From Fulvia fulva (lineage: Eukaryota; Ascomycota; Dothideomycetes; Mycosphaerellales; Mycosphaerellaceae): 64,000 nucleotides of DNA. Positions 45,401 through 55,616 of this stretch are shown here, piece after piece. The notes below the pieces were generated by a model. The model made no database searches and was not told the origin of the DNA. It worked only from the letters and a program-made list of their open reading frames with translations. The first letter of the stretch is position 1; every line of letters starts with the position of its first letter. The position numbers were made by a program, and so were the translations under genes. The stretch spans positions 3,968,001-4,032,000 of the forward strand of contig NC_063019.1 in NCBI RefSeq assembly GCF_020509005.1. The letters are read 5' to 3'.

Positions 45401-46731
45401 TTTAGGCACGCGGTCGGGGTTTTCTAGTTATATAGACCTTTGATTTTCACTAGGGTTAAAGGATCTAACCTCCGCCGCGCGACCTCGTTAGTAAGCCCGA
45501 ATACTTATTTCTACTATTTTCTAAATAAGGTCATCGTCAATAGTAGCGGAAATAGCTAGTTTGTTAAGTATATTAATCTTAGGGATTAAGCGCGGTATCT
45601 GCTTTATAACTGACCGATAAAGCTGCGGTAAAGCAAGTAGAAAGTCCGTATATACGGCCTTCTTTCCTTCTTTACTATTAGTGATAATTGTCGCCTCGTC
45701 TAGTATCTTTTAAAAGCGCCGAAACTTCTTAGGCTACTTCGGATAGAGCCTACATTTCTTATAAACTGCCTTAGTAACTAACTCTAGGAGCCCCTAAAGT
45801 AGAAGACGGCTACGGGAGCTGTTATCGAGGTCTTCGGGATTAATTAGGTCACTAGAGGCTACGAAGAGACGGATAAACTCCTTTATATCCTATTCCTTAG
45901 GGCTTTTCCCTTACTCGGCCCGGACTATCTCTTCTAGATATTCTCGACTTCCTAATATTGAATAGGCATCGAATCTCGAAAATTTAGCTAAGAAGGACCT
46001 CCTAAAGGTGCTCCGCCTCACTTACTACCCCTCTAACCTTATTACTAAACGTCGGATAGTAGTCTCGTAGTTGCGCTCAAAACGACCCTAGAAGTTGTCT
46101 TTCTTAATTAATAGCCTTAGTAGATACTAGTCTATAAGATCATTGAACCTCTCCTAGAATTTAGTAGCGTTCCTACTATTAAAGAGGGGGTTTTCCGGAC
46201 TCCCTAGAGTAGGGAAGCGAGGTCCTACATTTTCTATAGTAACAGTAAGACGGCTAAATAATGCTGCTATCGCATCCGGACTATAGGGCATTCCTAACGT
46301 TATAGTGCCCTTATTTAAGTCATCCTCTTCTTAGTCATTTCGTCGTACTCTTTCCTTACCCTTATTAGAGCCTAAAGCCTCCGGGGTGTTATCTTCGTTA
46401 CTATCTAAGTCTTCTATCCCTTCTAGGATTATAGCCTCCCTATAAGGCCTATAGGCCTTCGTTAGACTTTCTAGTAACTCTTAGCTAGCTCTAATACTAG
46501 CAAACGACTCGAACCTCGATAAAGACATAACTAAAACTTATGACCTTATTCGTAACCGTAACCTTGCTTATAACGTTATACTTGCTTTACTTATTACTAA
46601 GAGCCTTGACCTTAGGTGCCTTAATACCTTGAGATTTCGACTTCGAGTCGACCTTGACCTTGATTTTGCTAAGATATACTAATAATGCCACCAGGTATAT
46701 ACTTAAAATCCCCCCTTATTAACTACTAAAA
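39410..46731 (-). pseudogene. Minus-strand gypsy gag-pol, RIP-inactivated
   Basis: Gag is near 46530-44600, protease near 43800-43500, RT near 42950-42050, then RNase H and integrase down to about 39800. Glutamine codons read as stops throughout, and the RT active-site Asp has become Asn. The open frame of 90 codons on the opposite strand at 39896-40168 is an antisense accident. Confidence 0.75.
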
Positions 46732-47056
46732 TATAGACGACTAACCACCCTAGTAAGTAAGGGCGCGCCTAGTGACCTTGGAATAGCTTGCGCGTAGGTG
46801 TATATATTTGCCGGTCCGCGGGCCGTGAAATATATACTAAGATCCTAAAAGATAATAAATCTGAAATTCTTAGATTCCCGTGTTTTCACCTTATAGAGAT
46901 ATTTTCGTAAATCCTAGCTTCCTACTAAGGTCGTCTCCTAACTATATATATCTTAGTAGTACCCCTATACACCCCTACTACGTAATTAACCGTTAAAGGT
47001 TAACGAGATTCGACGCGCAAATTTCAGGGTCTAAAGGGGCCCTTAGCTCGTTAATA
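46732..47056 (-). repeat. Minus-strand gypsy element, 5' LTR (325 bp)
   Basis: A copy of 39086-39409, followed on the right by CTAC, which matches 39082-39085. Confidence 0.87.
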
Positions 47057-47060
47057 CTAC

Positions 47061-48158
47061 TTAGTAGGCTAAGTTACTAGTACTTAGTAAAGGTTCCTAG
47101 CGGACGCTCGGTATCGCCCTTAGAACGGTAGCTTTATACGTCTCGCGTAGATCTAGAGCGGCCGCTATAGTAGCTAAAGACAATCGCCGCTAGCCTAGTT
47201 TATACGGTATACGGTCTAAAAGCGATAGGCTGCCTTAGAATACCGCCCTTAGGGACCTCTTCGAAGACATCAAAGTCGGAGTCTAACGCGGCTACTAGCT
47301 TTAGAACGCCGCTAAACTAGAAGCGGCTATAGCGCGAAGGGAGTATATAAATTATCTTAAAGAATCTAGATCCTCCGTCGATCCTTAGATACTAGCGCGT
47401 AATACGGGCTAACTATAGCGCGATCTAATTGTCTAGCTTAATAACGTCGTAAGAGAACTAGACTTTAAACTAGAAGGCGTAGAGCCGAGTCTACTAACCG
47501 GCTAACTATCCGGTAGGTATATCCGGAAGGCGCGTCTTAGTACGAACGGGGAGCCGCGGGAAGTTATTAGATACGGCCGAGGTATAGGTAACGGTAAGGG
47601 CGTCTATCTAAGCTATTAACTCCTCGCCTTAAGGAGAGCGCGGGATAGGAGCTATAGTAAGCTATAAGGAAGAAAGGAGTCTAAAATACGTTAGTATTAC
47701 TACGTTAACGCTAATACCGCGGCGCGGCTTATATACCTTAATCTAATTAAGAATAAGTTAGCTAAGGCTAAAGAAGGTTAAGGAAGAAGCTACCGAAGGG
47801 CAAAGAGGTTATTAAAGACTTAGTAAGCTTAAAGGTTGATGTTCGTAGTCAGATTGATTTAGAATAAGAGCGTACTTTTATACTTACGTTCTATACGAGC
47901 TACCTAATACTACGAGCTTCTAACAATATAGGAAGGCGCGAATACGCGTAAGAAGCTCGCGGCGAGGTTATCTAACGGGGTTAGTAAGCTCGTAGTAAGC
48001 TTAGGTAGTAGAGTTAAGCCGTGTAAGGCAGTTATATATACGGAGTGAAGTAAGCTAAAGGGTCGTAGGCTAGGAAGCTACGACGAAGGAAGCTAAAGCT
48101 TTAGGATCTCTTTTGTTATCGATTTAAGTATATAGGCGATTAGGCTAGCCGCCTCAGG
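47061..48158 (+). other. Right-hand internal part of the outer element, RIP-altered
   Basis: With stops read as Gln, the plus strand gives a Lys/Arg/Leu-rich protein-like stretch (SDRLPQNTALRDLFEDIKVG, LEAAIARREYINYLKESR) from about 47200 to 47500 that I cannot assign. RIP marks stop at about 48150. Confidence 0.45.
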
Positions 48159-48176
48159 CTGACACAGGTGTGTCAG
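48159..48176. repeat. Perfect 8-bp inverted repeat by the right LTR
   Basis: CTGACACA and TGTGTCAG are separated by GG. The pair lies in a non-RIPed strip between the mutated interior and the polypurine tract and could fold or bind a dimeric protein. Confidence 0.6.
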
Positions 48177-48181
48177 GGTCT

Positions 48182-48193
48182 AGTAGGGGAGGA
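48182..48193 (+). other. Polypurine tract of the outer element
   Basis: AGTAGGGGAGGA immediately precedes the right LTR, where plus-strand synthesis of an LTR retrotransposon is primed. The minus-strand gypsy element has a nearly identical tract. Confidence 0.6.
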
Positions 48194-48303
48194 TATGACG
48201 TTCTCATCCGAACACACCGCCGGCTTGGCGCTCAGCTTTCTATTTAGAGTTTTCTCAGGTAGCTTTTCTGTATCTCAGATTCACACTCGCCAAGGTTCTC
48301 ACA
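48194..48303 (+). repeat. Outer element, right LTR (110 bp)
   Basis: It matches 24364-24473. It starts TATGACG where the left copy has TGTGACG, and ends TTCTCACA followed by GAAG. CA and TG are still frequent. Confidence 0.85.
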
Positions 48304-48509
48304 GAAGAACGGATGCCGCAACACATGTTTGGAGTGGGAGCTAGAGAGCCTAGCGCCCGTCGTGACATGTCGAGTATGTCTCGGAAGGGACGCGGCAGCG
48401 GCAGTGGCAGTAGTGACACCCTCACCGGTCTGCTGTGGTATATGATATCAGACAACATGCGATATGGCGATGATGTGGAGTTGCCATCACAGGATGTTGG
48501 CCGCAACCG

Positions 48510-48710
48510 ATGACCTTCCTCGTCGAGGTCTGGCCTTTGCTTGCGTTGGTTCTTTGCAGTGCGACTCTAGCAAGCATCACACCAGTCCGCGTGTACACCA
48601 GATCGACGCCAACCACAGCCAACAATCTACTGAACCTCTCTGTCGGTATCTACTCATTCGCACCCGCCGCGTACAGCTCTACAGCACAGTCACTGGTTGA
48701 CGTAGAGTAG
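48510..48710 (+). CDS. Possible small secreted protein beside the nest
   Basis: An open frame of 66 residues starting about 200 bp right of the nest. The N-terminus (MTFLVEVWPLLALVLCSATLA) looks like a signal peptide with a possible cut after about residue 21. The rest is Thr/Ser/Ala-rich (TPTTANNLLNLSVGIYSFAP) without cysteines. Codons are C/G-rich at third positions like the real genes here. It may be the first exon of a longer gene. I know no family; a random hydrophobic frame is the main alternative. Confidence 0.3.
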   Translation: MTFLVEVWPLLALVLCSATLASITPVRVYTRSTPTTANNLLNLSVGIYSFAPAAYSSTAQSLVDVE

Positions 48711-49850
48711 CTGCATACACGATGCCAATCCTGCGAATCCTGCCCGTCGAGCCTTACAGTACCATACGCACGCGGGTGCGGTGCAGTGCATCATGTGCAA
48801 TTGTTCCCATGGATCACGCGTTGGCGCCGGAACAGAGGAAGTCTTAAACATGTTGTGCATACGGGCTACTTTGGCCGTGTACCTACATCCAGTAGTATAC
48901 AGGGTCCATCCAGCTCTTGACCGGTCTGGAAGAGTGGATCCGCATCGAAGCTTTTGGGCAGAGCTCCGGTGGTGGACTAGGACTAGGCGCGGGAGAGGAA
49001 GGGATTCGCTTCCGCCCGCGCCCAGCGAGCAGCAATGCATCCCAGAACGAGCATGGCTTGCGAAGACAAGACCGCAGGAAAACAAGAAATGCAGCCAATA
49101 GCAAAATCACCTGTGGCAGTTTGAAGGATCCAGCTACTAAATAGTTCCATCTCCACGTTGACTGGCCAGCTCCGCGCCCATACACAGCACAACACGACAC
49201 GGGACACTTCAGACGCTCGAGCACGCCAGACGTTCAGACTTTCTTCGGCGGCGGCTCTCGCAACCTTGTTCTGAGTTCTTCATCGACACACTACCACAAC
49301 TTCTGCCTACAAGGCCTCGCAGCATCCGAACAGTATCCCGACACAGTGGTAAATGAGACCTCAGTAGCAGAATTGCCATCGTATAACCCCTCGGTAAGCC
49401 GCGACGCGGTGGCTTCTCATACTTCGAAGCTGCATCACACCTTCGGTCAAGTCGGAACAAATGGCAACCGCCTCCGATTTCGTGAACCTTTCGCTGCGTA
49501 AATGCAAGCCATGCAAGTTCCTCCCCCCAAAGGAAACGCCCGTGTATGCCTGACAGCAAACAGGAGGCTCTTAGTTGCCTCCTCGCAGTATGATGGTATC
49601 GTATGCCCGTAGGCGCCATATTCATGATCATCGCATGCCGCCAACTCCTCGCGAATGCTGGACCCAATCTAGTTCTTTCGACGGTCTCGTTAGTCGAAAT
49701 TCGTGCCTTCCCTCCCGGTGCCGAAGCTCCCTGTTCAGTTTACTGTCGCCAAGCCGGTCCCCCACTGTCGAGACAGGGCATCGTTGACGCTGATGCTCTG
49801 ATAAGGAAGGTGATTCGGGCTGCTGCTGTAACCATGCGATCGAATGACTG
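48711..49850. other. Intergenic, nest flank to zinc-finger gene
   Basis: No supported gene. Overlapping frames on both strands have no protein-like character. The right part is probably the 3' untranslated region of the minus-strand transcription factor. Confidence 0.4.
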
Positions 49851-51177
49851 TCATGCCGCGTTGCGCATTTCCTCCAGACGCCTTCGCATCTCTGGTCGCC
49901 TGGGACATCCATCATCGATATGTCTGTCTGCACGTCAGTCGCGATCATGAACAGTCGGCGTAGGAACACGTACCGTCTCAGTGTATCTTTACGTGCAAAG
50001 CACCCATAGCACAACGGGCACCGATGCTTGCGCTCCTTGAGATGTACCTACCCACGGGTCAGCGCGCGACAACGAAAGGGGGAGAACAAGGCTTGACACA
50101 TACACTCTGCTCATGTCTAACCAGATCAGTGCGTCGCACGAACCTCCTGGTGCACTCAGGATATTGGCAAACGTGAGGCTGGTCACGATGTGGATCATGC
50201 GTGTCCATGTGCGCCTTCAGATTGTAGCTTCGCTGGAAGAGCTTGCCGCACTGGTCGCAGCAACAGGTGGAGTTATCGGGGGTGGTATAGCCTCGCTTTT
50301 CTCGCTGCTCGATGGCGGATGCAGAGGCTTCTTCGCATACTGCTCGCCGCGGCCGACTGCGTCGGGCTCGTGGTGACGAGGGCTGTGGGTGAAGGACGGG
50401 CTTGAAGTCTTGCTCTTCGTCGACCTTGACGGGCGCGTCCAAGGCTGGCCACTCTGGCTGGGTACGCGCTGTCAAGGGCGGGCTGCCGTAGATGTCCCCA
50501 GGGTCGACGTGTGCTGTCTGCCCATGTGGTGAAGCGCCGGGAAGCGAGTGGAGACGAGGCCGCGAAGCCTCGCCAGTGTCCTCAAGCTTGATGTAAGGTG
50601 AGCCCTTTGAAGGGTAAAAGCCATCGGAGTGGGTATATGGAGAGGAGTCGACCAGACTTTGCCTGGAGCTGGTCGTATAATCTGACCTGCACGGTGAATC
50701 ATATTGTAGGTTTGCAAAAGAGGTTGCAGCGGGTTGTACTGTCTCCCAAGGCGCGATTGTGGCTCCAGCGGTGGCCATCGAGTAGCTGGGCAAGCCTGAT
50801 CCGGGATGTGTGTACTCAGGATATGAGGAATAGGCAAGAGAGGGATCCATATCCACTGGCCATGAACCATGAACACCAAGTGTCATGGGTCTGGTATCAT
50901 CAAGATGAAAGGTCGACTGGGTGGGAGTAGGTAGTGGGTCAAAGGCCAGGCTCTGCGAAAGTTGCGATGGCCATGCCATGCGCTGCGAGACTGCATATAT
51001 GTCTTGCGATGAGGCTCCAGCTAACGTCCAAGGGCTGTCGTCATCGATGTTGGGCTTGTTGTCCTCTGTGCTTGGTGCAGGTAAGTGCATGGCTTGTTCC
51101 TGGTTCTGGTAGTAGTGATAGTTCTGCTCCATCGCGATGCGCAACTTCTCAGGATCTGGTATCGGGAAGAGGCTCAT
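49851..51177 (-). CDS. C2H2 zinc-finger transcription factor
   Basis: Three exons, 50104-51177, 49974-50047 and 49851-49923, with introns of 56 and 50 nt, giving 406 residues. The first 290 residues are disordered and rich in Ser, Pro, Tyr and Gln, typical of an activation region. Then come three zinc fingers: CDQCGKLFQRSYNLKAHMDTH; CQYPECTRRFVRRTDLVRHEQ with the histidine supplied across the first splice (SVHLKERKH); and CPLCYGCFARKDTLRRHIDDGC, of C2HC form, completed across the second splice. A basic tail PRRPEMRRRLEEMRNAA ends the protein. Without the splices the third finger is lost, which supports the model. It should bind DNA in the nucleus; targets are unknown. Confidence 0.88.
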
Positions 51178-51974
51178 GTCGGAAGGATGGACCGGCAGCA
51201 GCCACAGATGTATAATACCAGTTGACTCAGATGTTGGTAGTTGAATAGCGTACGACCAGCGTCATGAGGCACTGCATTCTCCTCCACAAATGTTGTTGCC
51301 AAAATTGACTAGGAGGCAGTGTTGCTACATGGTAGCGGTTATGCAGGACTGATATGAAGATGAAGAGACAGCGCGATCCAAGCACATCAGGACATATGGA
51401 GAGGTGGCGCTGCGGGACCGAGTCTAACATACCCGGTGGAGATGGGACCCTGCACGCAACTGGAGAGACTGAAAGGATTAGTAAAGTTCGCATGCATCAT
51501 TTAAGCTCCGCCATAGCACAACGAGCGACGAAGGTGGACGCAACTGCATCGATAGCGTCCTCAGCCCAGGCAGGAAAAGGCTATGCAAAGTCGCTACTAG
51601 GGTCCGCGCAAGGGAGGGCTCGCGGCATGCTCTGCGATCGTGTCGCTTGGCATCGTCCCGACGCGACGGCTCGAAAACGCTGCGGACCGAATCACACACA
51701 GCCATCGCAAGAGCCGTCCTCTGGCCCCGTTGTAGCAAGCGTGCAGGAATCGTGCAGATGACCCTGGTAAACTCCGAAAGACCGCGCTTAATAGCGTTCT
51801 ACTTGCGCGGCCTGCGGGGCTGGCGTCGGCCGGAGATCTTTCTCGCTTTGCTGCCAATCGCCGCACTCCACAGAGCGTGGAGGTCGCATGTCTGTGGCCG
51901 CGTGCGTGAGTTGGCTTTGACTTCATCATCTAGTGGCGCTTCCGTGCGTCTTGCGATCGTCTTCACGCAACGTC
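51178..51974. other. Intergenic, zinc-finger gene promoter and YVC1 3' side
   Basis: About 800 bp with no supported gene. The left part is upstream of the minus-strand transcription factor; the right part follows the stop of the channel gene. Confidence 0.4.
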
Positions 51975-54915
51975 TTAGGCAGCTTTCTCCTGCGAAAGCA
52001 TCTTGGTGAGCACTTCGACTTGTGCGCTGAGATTAGCAACGGCAGCTCCAAGGCCTTCAATGGTTTCAGGTGCCGCTGTAGGAGCCGTGGCAGGCACTTC
52101 TGCGGATGATCTGCCTGAACGCGGTTGATCGTCCAATAGAGACGGCCTGCCAGACAAGGTCCTGCGTGTCAGTGGTCTTCGCAGGGTGGCTGCAGAGTTA
52201 TGCCTGAGCCTGTTGGAACTGCTTGACGAGCCGGCTCTGCGGCGATCTGCCTGCCATAAGCGCCCGCGCTCGTAGGCCAGAATCAGCAACACGAAAGGCC
52301 AGTGGGTCGCTTTGAGCAAGATGATGCGAGCACTTCGCAGCTGTTCAGGCGGGAGGACCAACCGCAAGGGGCGAAGTGCCAGAGGCAGCAGATTCTGCAG
52401 GAGAAAATCAGTACTCTCTCGCTCGATGCCTCAGTGTCCATGCCACTAGCACTTCTGCTCTGGCGGCACTGGCGTGGAGAACCAACAACTCAACGAGAAG
52501 TGGCAGCTATGATTCGTTGCGGGAGCTCTTCTCTGGGTGGCACAATCTGCAAGAATTGGCTTCCCGGCCGCAATCATTCAAAGGCCTTACTGGATGATTG
52601 CATGCATCACAAGACCGGCAGTGCATGTGCAGGTCTAGTGCGATAATGAGGTCGCAAACGATGGCGAGATATTGCGTCGTCTGTAATTAGAGAGGGAGAA
52701 CGTACCAGTGGAGGGAGGAAGAATGTGAGCCTATTGCTCGTGCTGGCTTCGAGGACGAAAACGCTGTAGCTAACACTGCCATCAGTTTGAACTCCACAAT
52801 GTACTGCCACAACGAGGCTCAGCACTTACACGAACAAGTACTCGTCGCGAGCATGGAGCATGACCTGTGTTGAGGCGTTGTGAGTCGTGGGCCAATCGTT
52901 GTGTAACCAGGCGCTTAGCCGCCCAGTTGGTGCAACCCACGTACCTTGTCAAGCTTGTTGCTCAACAACGAGATGAGAGACGTTATCAGTAGGATGTTCG
53001 TCATGCATACGAACACAAACATGATCAAGGTTCCAAGTACTGGAGAAATCTGAAGATTGTCAGTTGGTGGCGTTCTTGAAGTGCCGTTTTGGGTCATACT
53101 TCTTCTGCAACATCCTGTACCAACATTAGTATGCGGCGCAGAGGCAATAGTTCAGCAGCATAGTACTCACGAATCCCAAATAGCTTGATCCAAAGAAGAC
53201 TTTGATCAGGATCCAGTTCATTTTCGCGAATGTGTAGTTGCCCCGTGCCAAGAAAGAGAAGCATGTGCTGAAGCCTGGCCAAAGTCAGTCAGCTTCGCGG
53301 CGTAGTTGCACACAGAGACATCCTACCAAGGTACAAGATGCCGACAAGGCCGAGGAACTTAACGAAGTCCTTTGTCTGCGCTGTGGTCAGCTTCGTCAGG
53401 TCAGGCAGTCGATCCCAACCTACCATCTCTTTCAAAACGGGTATCAGCATGCCAAAGTACGGGTGCAGGCTAAGTAATGAGCAGATCCTGTCGACAGTAT
53501 CAGTAAAGTTCCTTCAGTTAGGTGAAGAAGTTGACCCACCTTGGCACCAGAAACAGAGCTTCGACAGATAGTATGTCGAATGCAACGTCGGTAACAACAT
53601 GGTCTTGGCGCACCAGTCCAGCAATGCGGGTGCCGAAGAAAGCAACTCCCACGAAGATGATTCCAAGGTCCCACAGTGACCAGAAGTCTGTCGCATAGAA
53701 CGTCGTACCAGCGTCCCAGAACTCCACAAGCTCTGTAAGCCGTTAGCGATTGCATCAACGGGCAGCCAACGGTACGCACCGTTGTAAGAGAAAGCAGCCA
53801 GCCACACATAAAGAAGGATCTCGGGCACTGTTATTGCGCTCGTGTGTTTCTCCACCAGCACGATGTAATAGAAGGCCAGGAATGCCGCGAAGAAGAACAC
53901 CTCAAAGGCCTTCAAGTACAAGGGCACTCTCAATCTACAGAAAGGGTCGGACTGACTCTTTCTGTAGACTTTCGCTCGCTTGACAGAACGTTTACTGAGT
54001 GTCTCCCAAAAGACGATGTCACCGGTCCAGATCCGCATAATGATTTGCTGCATCGACTTCTGACTCAGGAAAGCCTTTGCGTTAGCGACTGCTGCGATCT
54101 CCAGAGCATTCAGGTTGGCGAAGATGGAAGCGAAGTCGGACTCCTCCGCACAGATGCTGTCTCGTTGGACATGCTCATCATAAAAGGACTCATCGAGTCC
54201 GAACGCGGGAGTGTCCATAAGAGGCGCGCGCTCGTGGGACGCATCTTCCAGAACTCCGTCGTAGTCGGCATTTTCCAGATCTTCGTTGCCCTGGGCCGGA
54301 TCTTGTGCTTTTCGAGGAGGCGCCAGATCATAGCAAAGGAAGTCGATAGTTTCTCGCTCTGACAAGTGAGTCACGAAGCGCCTGCAGCCGGTCAGTATGG
54401 TAGCCACTGGCACAAAATGCCAACCCGAACGTTGCTAATACGATGCGCTGTGAGATACTGTCAGATCACGGACTCACCAGGCCACCAGCTCGCACGCCAG
54501 ACCACGCGTCTCATTTATGCCGCGATCATCTCCAGCCTCAAGAGCAGAGAAATGCCACTTCAGCGCCCTACACAAAGTCAGCAACCCACTGCGTATGAGG
54601 ACTTGTCGAGACGGCGGCGCTTACAGCAAAGCACTAACAACCGCCTCATGCTGCACATCATCCACCAAATACCGCACCAGCGGCCTCAACACCTGCCCAT
54701 AGACATCTCTCCTGAGCTCATCCCACTCATGCGGTGCCTCAATCGCCTGCACAAAGTACCTGCCGTCCCACACACGTCAGCAATGCAACCCCAGCCACCT
54801 CGCATGCTCGCCTCCGCCGCGGCAGGACCTACACGCTCAGCTTCCTCGCAAGCGCGTCGAAGTCCTCGCAGCCATCGACCTTGGGCAGATCCGGTGGTGT
54901 GCGGCCACCACGCAT
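51975..54915 (-). CDS. YVC1: Yvc1-type vacuolar TRP cation channel
   Basis: Thirteen exons by hand: 54833-54915, 54625-54759, 54478-54567, 53780-54381, 53540-53732, 53424-53487, 53327-53375, 53171-53274, 53100-53114, 52945-53049, about 52830-52864, 52706-52769, 51975-52394. All phases agree and give about 652 residues. The product is a fungal TRP channel that releases calcium from the vacuole after osmotic or mechanical stimulus. Marks: the N-terminal cytoplasmic THLSERETIDFLCYDL, membrane helices from VPLYLKAFEVFFFAAFLAFY onward, WSLWDLGIIFVGVAFFGTR, the pore region MNWILIKVFFGSSYLGF, the last helix FVFVCMTNILLITSLISLLS, then HARDEYLFVYSVFVLEASTS and RIILLKATHWPFV. The 15-nt exon encodes DVAEE. 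The last intron is about 310 nt, longer than the rest. Confidence 0.9.
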
Positions 54916-55616
54916 AACGAAGCTGATGTGGAATGAGATGATGACGAGATGACAGTCCGTTTTGGCTCGCTCGGCAAGTTTCTCCTCGAGCGGTTGCCAC
55001 TACTAGGTAGCTTTGCAAAACTGCCGCCGGTGGCGCTTGCCCGCGCGATAGGCTCCCGGTCGCGGCTGTCGCGGCTATTGGTGCGTCCCAGCACCAGGAA
55101 ACAGGTATGTTTAAGCGTAGCGACCGAGCGCTAGCCACACCGGAGTACGAGCTTGCGAGTACGTAGGTGAGGCGTCAGCGAGGGAGTGAAGCTCTATACC
55201 AGCCCTCAACTAGCCTTGGCGCCCGCTCTGATTGGTCAACTTTCAAGTTTTAGGGTCACGTGACCTACCGCACTGTGCCTGTTGGCGAACTCGCAAACAT
55301 ATACTCGTCGCTAACGCCTATGTCGTCGTGTAATAAGCACTGTACGTCGGGTAGCGGTAGCGTGGATCGCACGCTACTTTGCAGTCTAGAAGGGTTGGTA
55401 GAGAGCTCCACTCCGCTACGCTTACCTTTGGAGGTTCACAACCGCCAACAGCACATTTTACGGTATTGCACCCGGTCCGAGGTGCTTCTCTCAGTCAGTA
55501 AACACACCCATCAATGACACGACAACCCGCTAAGATGGGGCGACAAGATGAAGCCCAAGGTATACAGGCCCAACGTGAGTAAATCGACATGATTCCATGG
55601 CTACACAACCCTCCAT
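54916..55616. promoter_or_regulatory. Upstream region of YVC1
   Basis: The spacer between the YVC1 start and the 3' end of the GH92 gene. It has a CCAAT box on the minus strand (ATTGG at 55231-55235, some 315 bp upstream of the start) and a 12-bp palindrome GGTCACGTGACC at 55254-55265 with the CACGTG core bound by bHLH factors. A perfect hairpin with 8-bp arms lies at 55357-55377. Confidence 0.45.

Larger units (their letters stand above)
39086..47056 (-). mobile_element. Ty3/gypsy element on the minus strand, 8.0 kb
   Basis: Full length, with LTRs 39086-39409 and 46732-47056 and CTAC duplications at 39082-39085 and 47057-47060. Read on the minus strand, Gag starts near 46530 (SLSRFESFASIRAS) and pol follows to about 39800. 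The RT has GYDQITLNESSRDLTAFITP and a catalytic box reading FLND in place of FLDD at about 42271-42285. A polypurine tract (TAGGGGAGGATA) adjoins the LTR at 39410-39421. It is inserted against the direction of the outer element. Confidence 0.85.
24364..48303 (+). mobile_element. Nested transposon block inside a short-LTR retrotransposon
   Basis: The outer element is bounded by 110-bp direct repeats (TGTGA...TCACA at the left copy) and GAAG duplications. Its own parts are 24474-26784 (gag and start of pol), 33148-35280 (reverse transcriptase to integrase), about 36690-39085 and 47061-48193, about 8 kb in all. The rest is later insertions. The order of pol (gag, protease region, RT, RNase H, integrase) is that of Ty3/gypsy. 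The interior has almost no CA or TG; in 25021-25080, for example, I count ten TA, one CA and no TG. It cannot encode any working protein as it stands. Confidence 0.85.

Noticed and set aside
24364..48303. A giant mobile element (Starship-like) carrying cargo genes
   Set aside because: The ends are short LTRs with a polypurine tract and a 4-bp duplication, and the contents are nested retrotransposons. No tyrosine recombinase gene is seen at either end.
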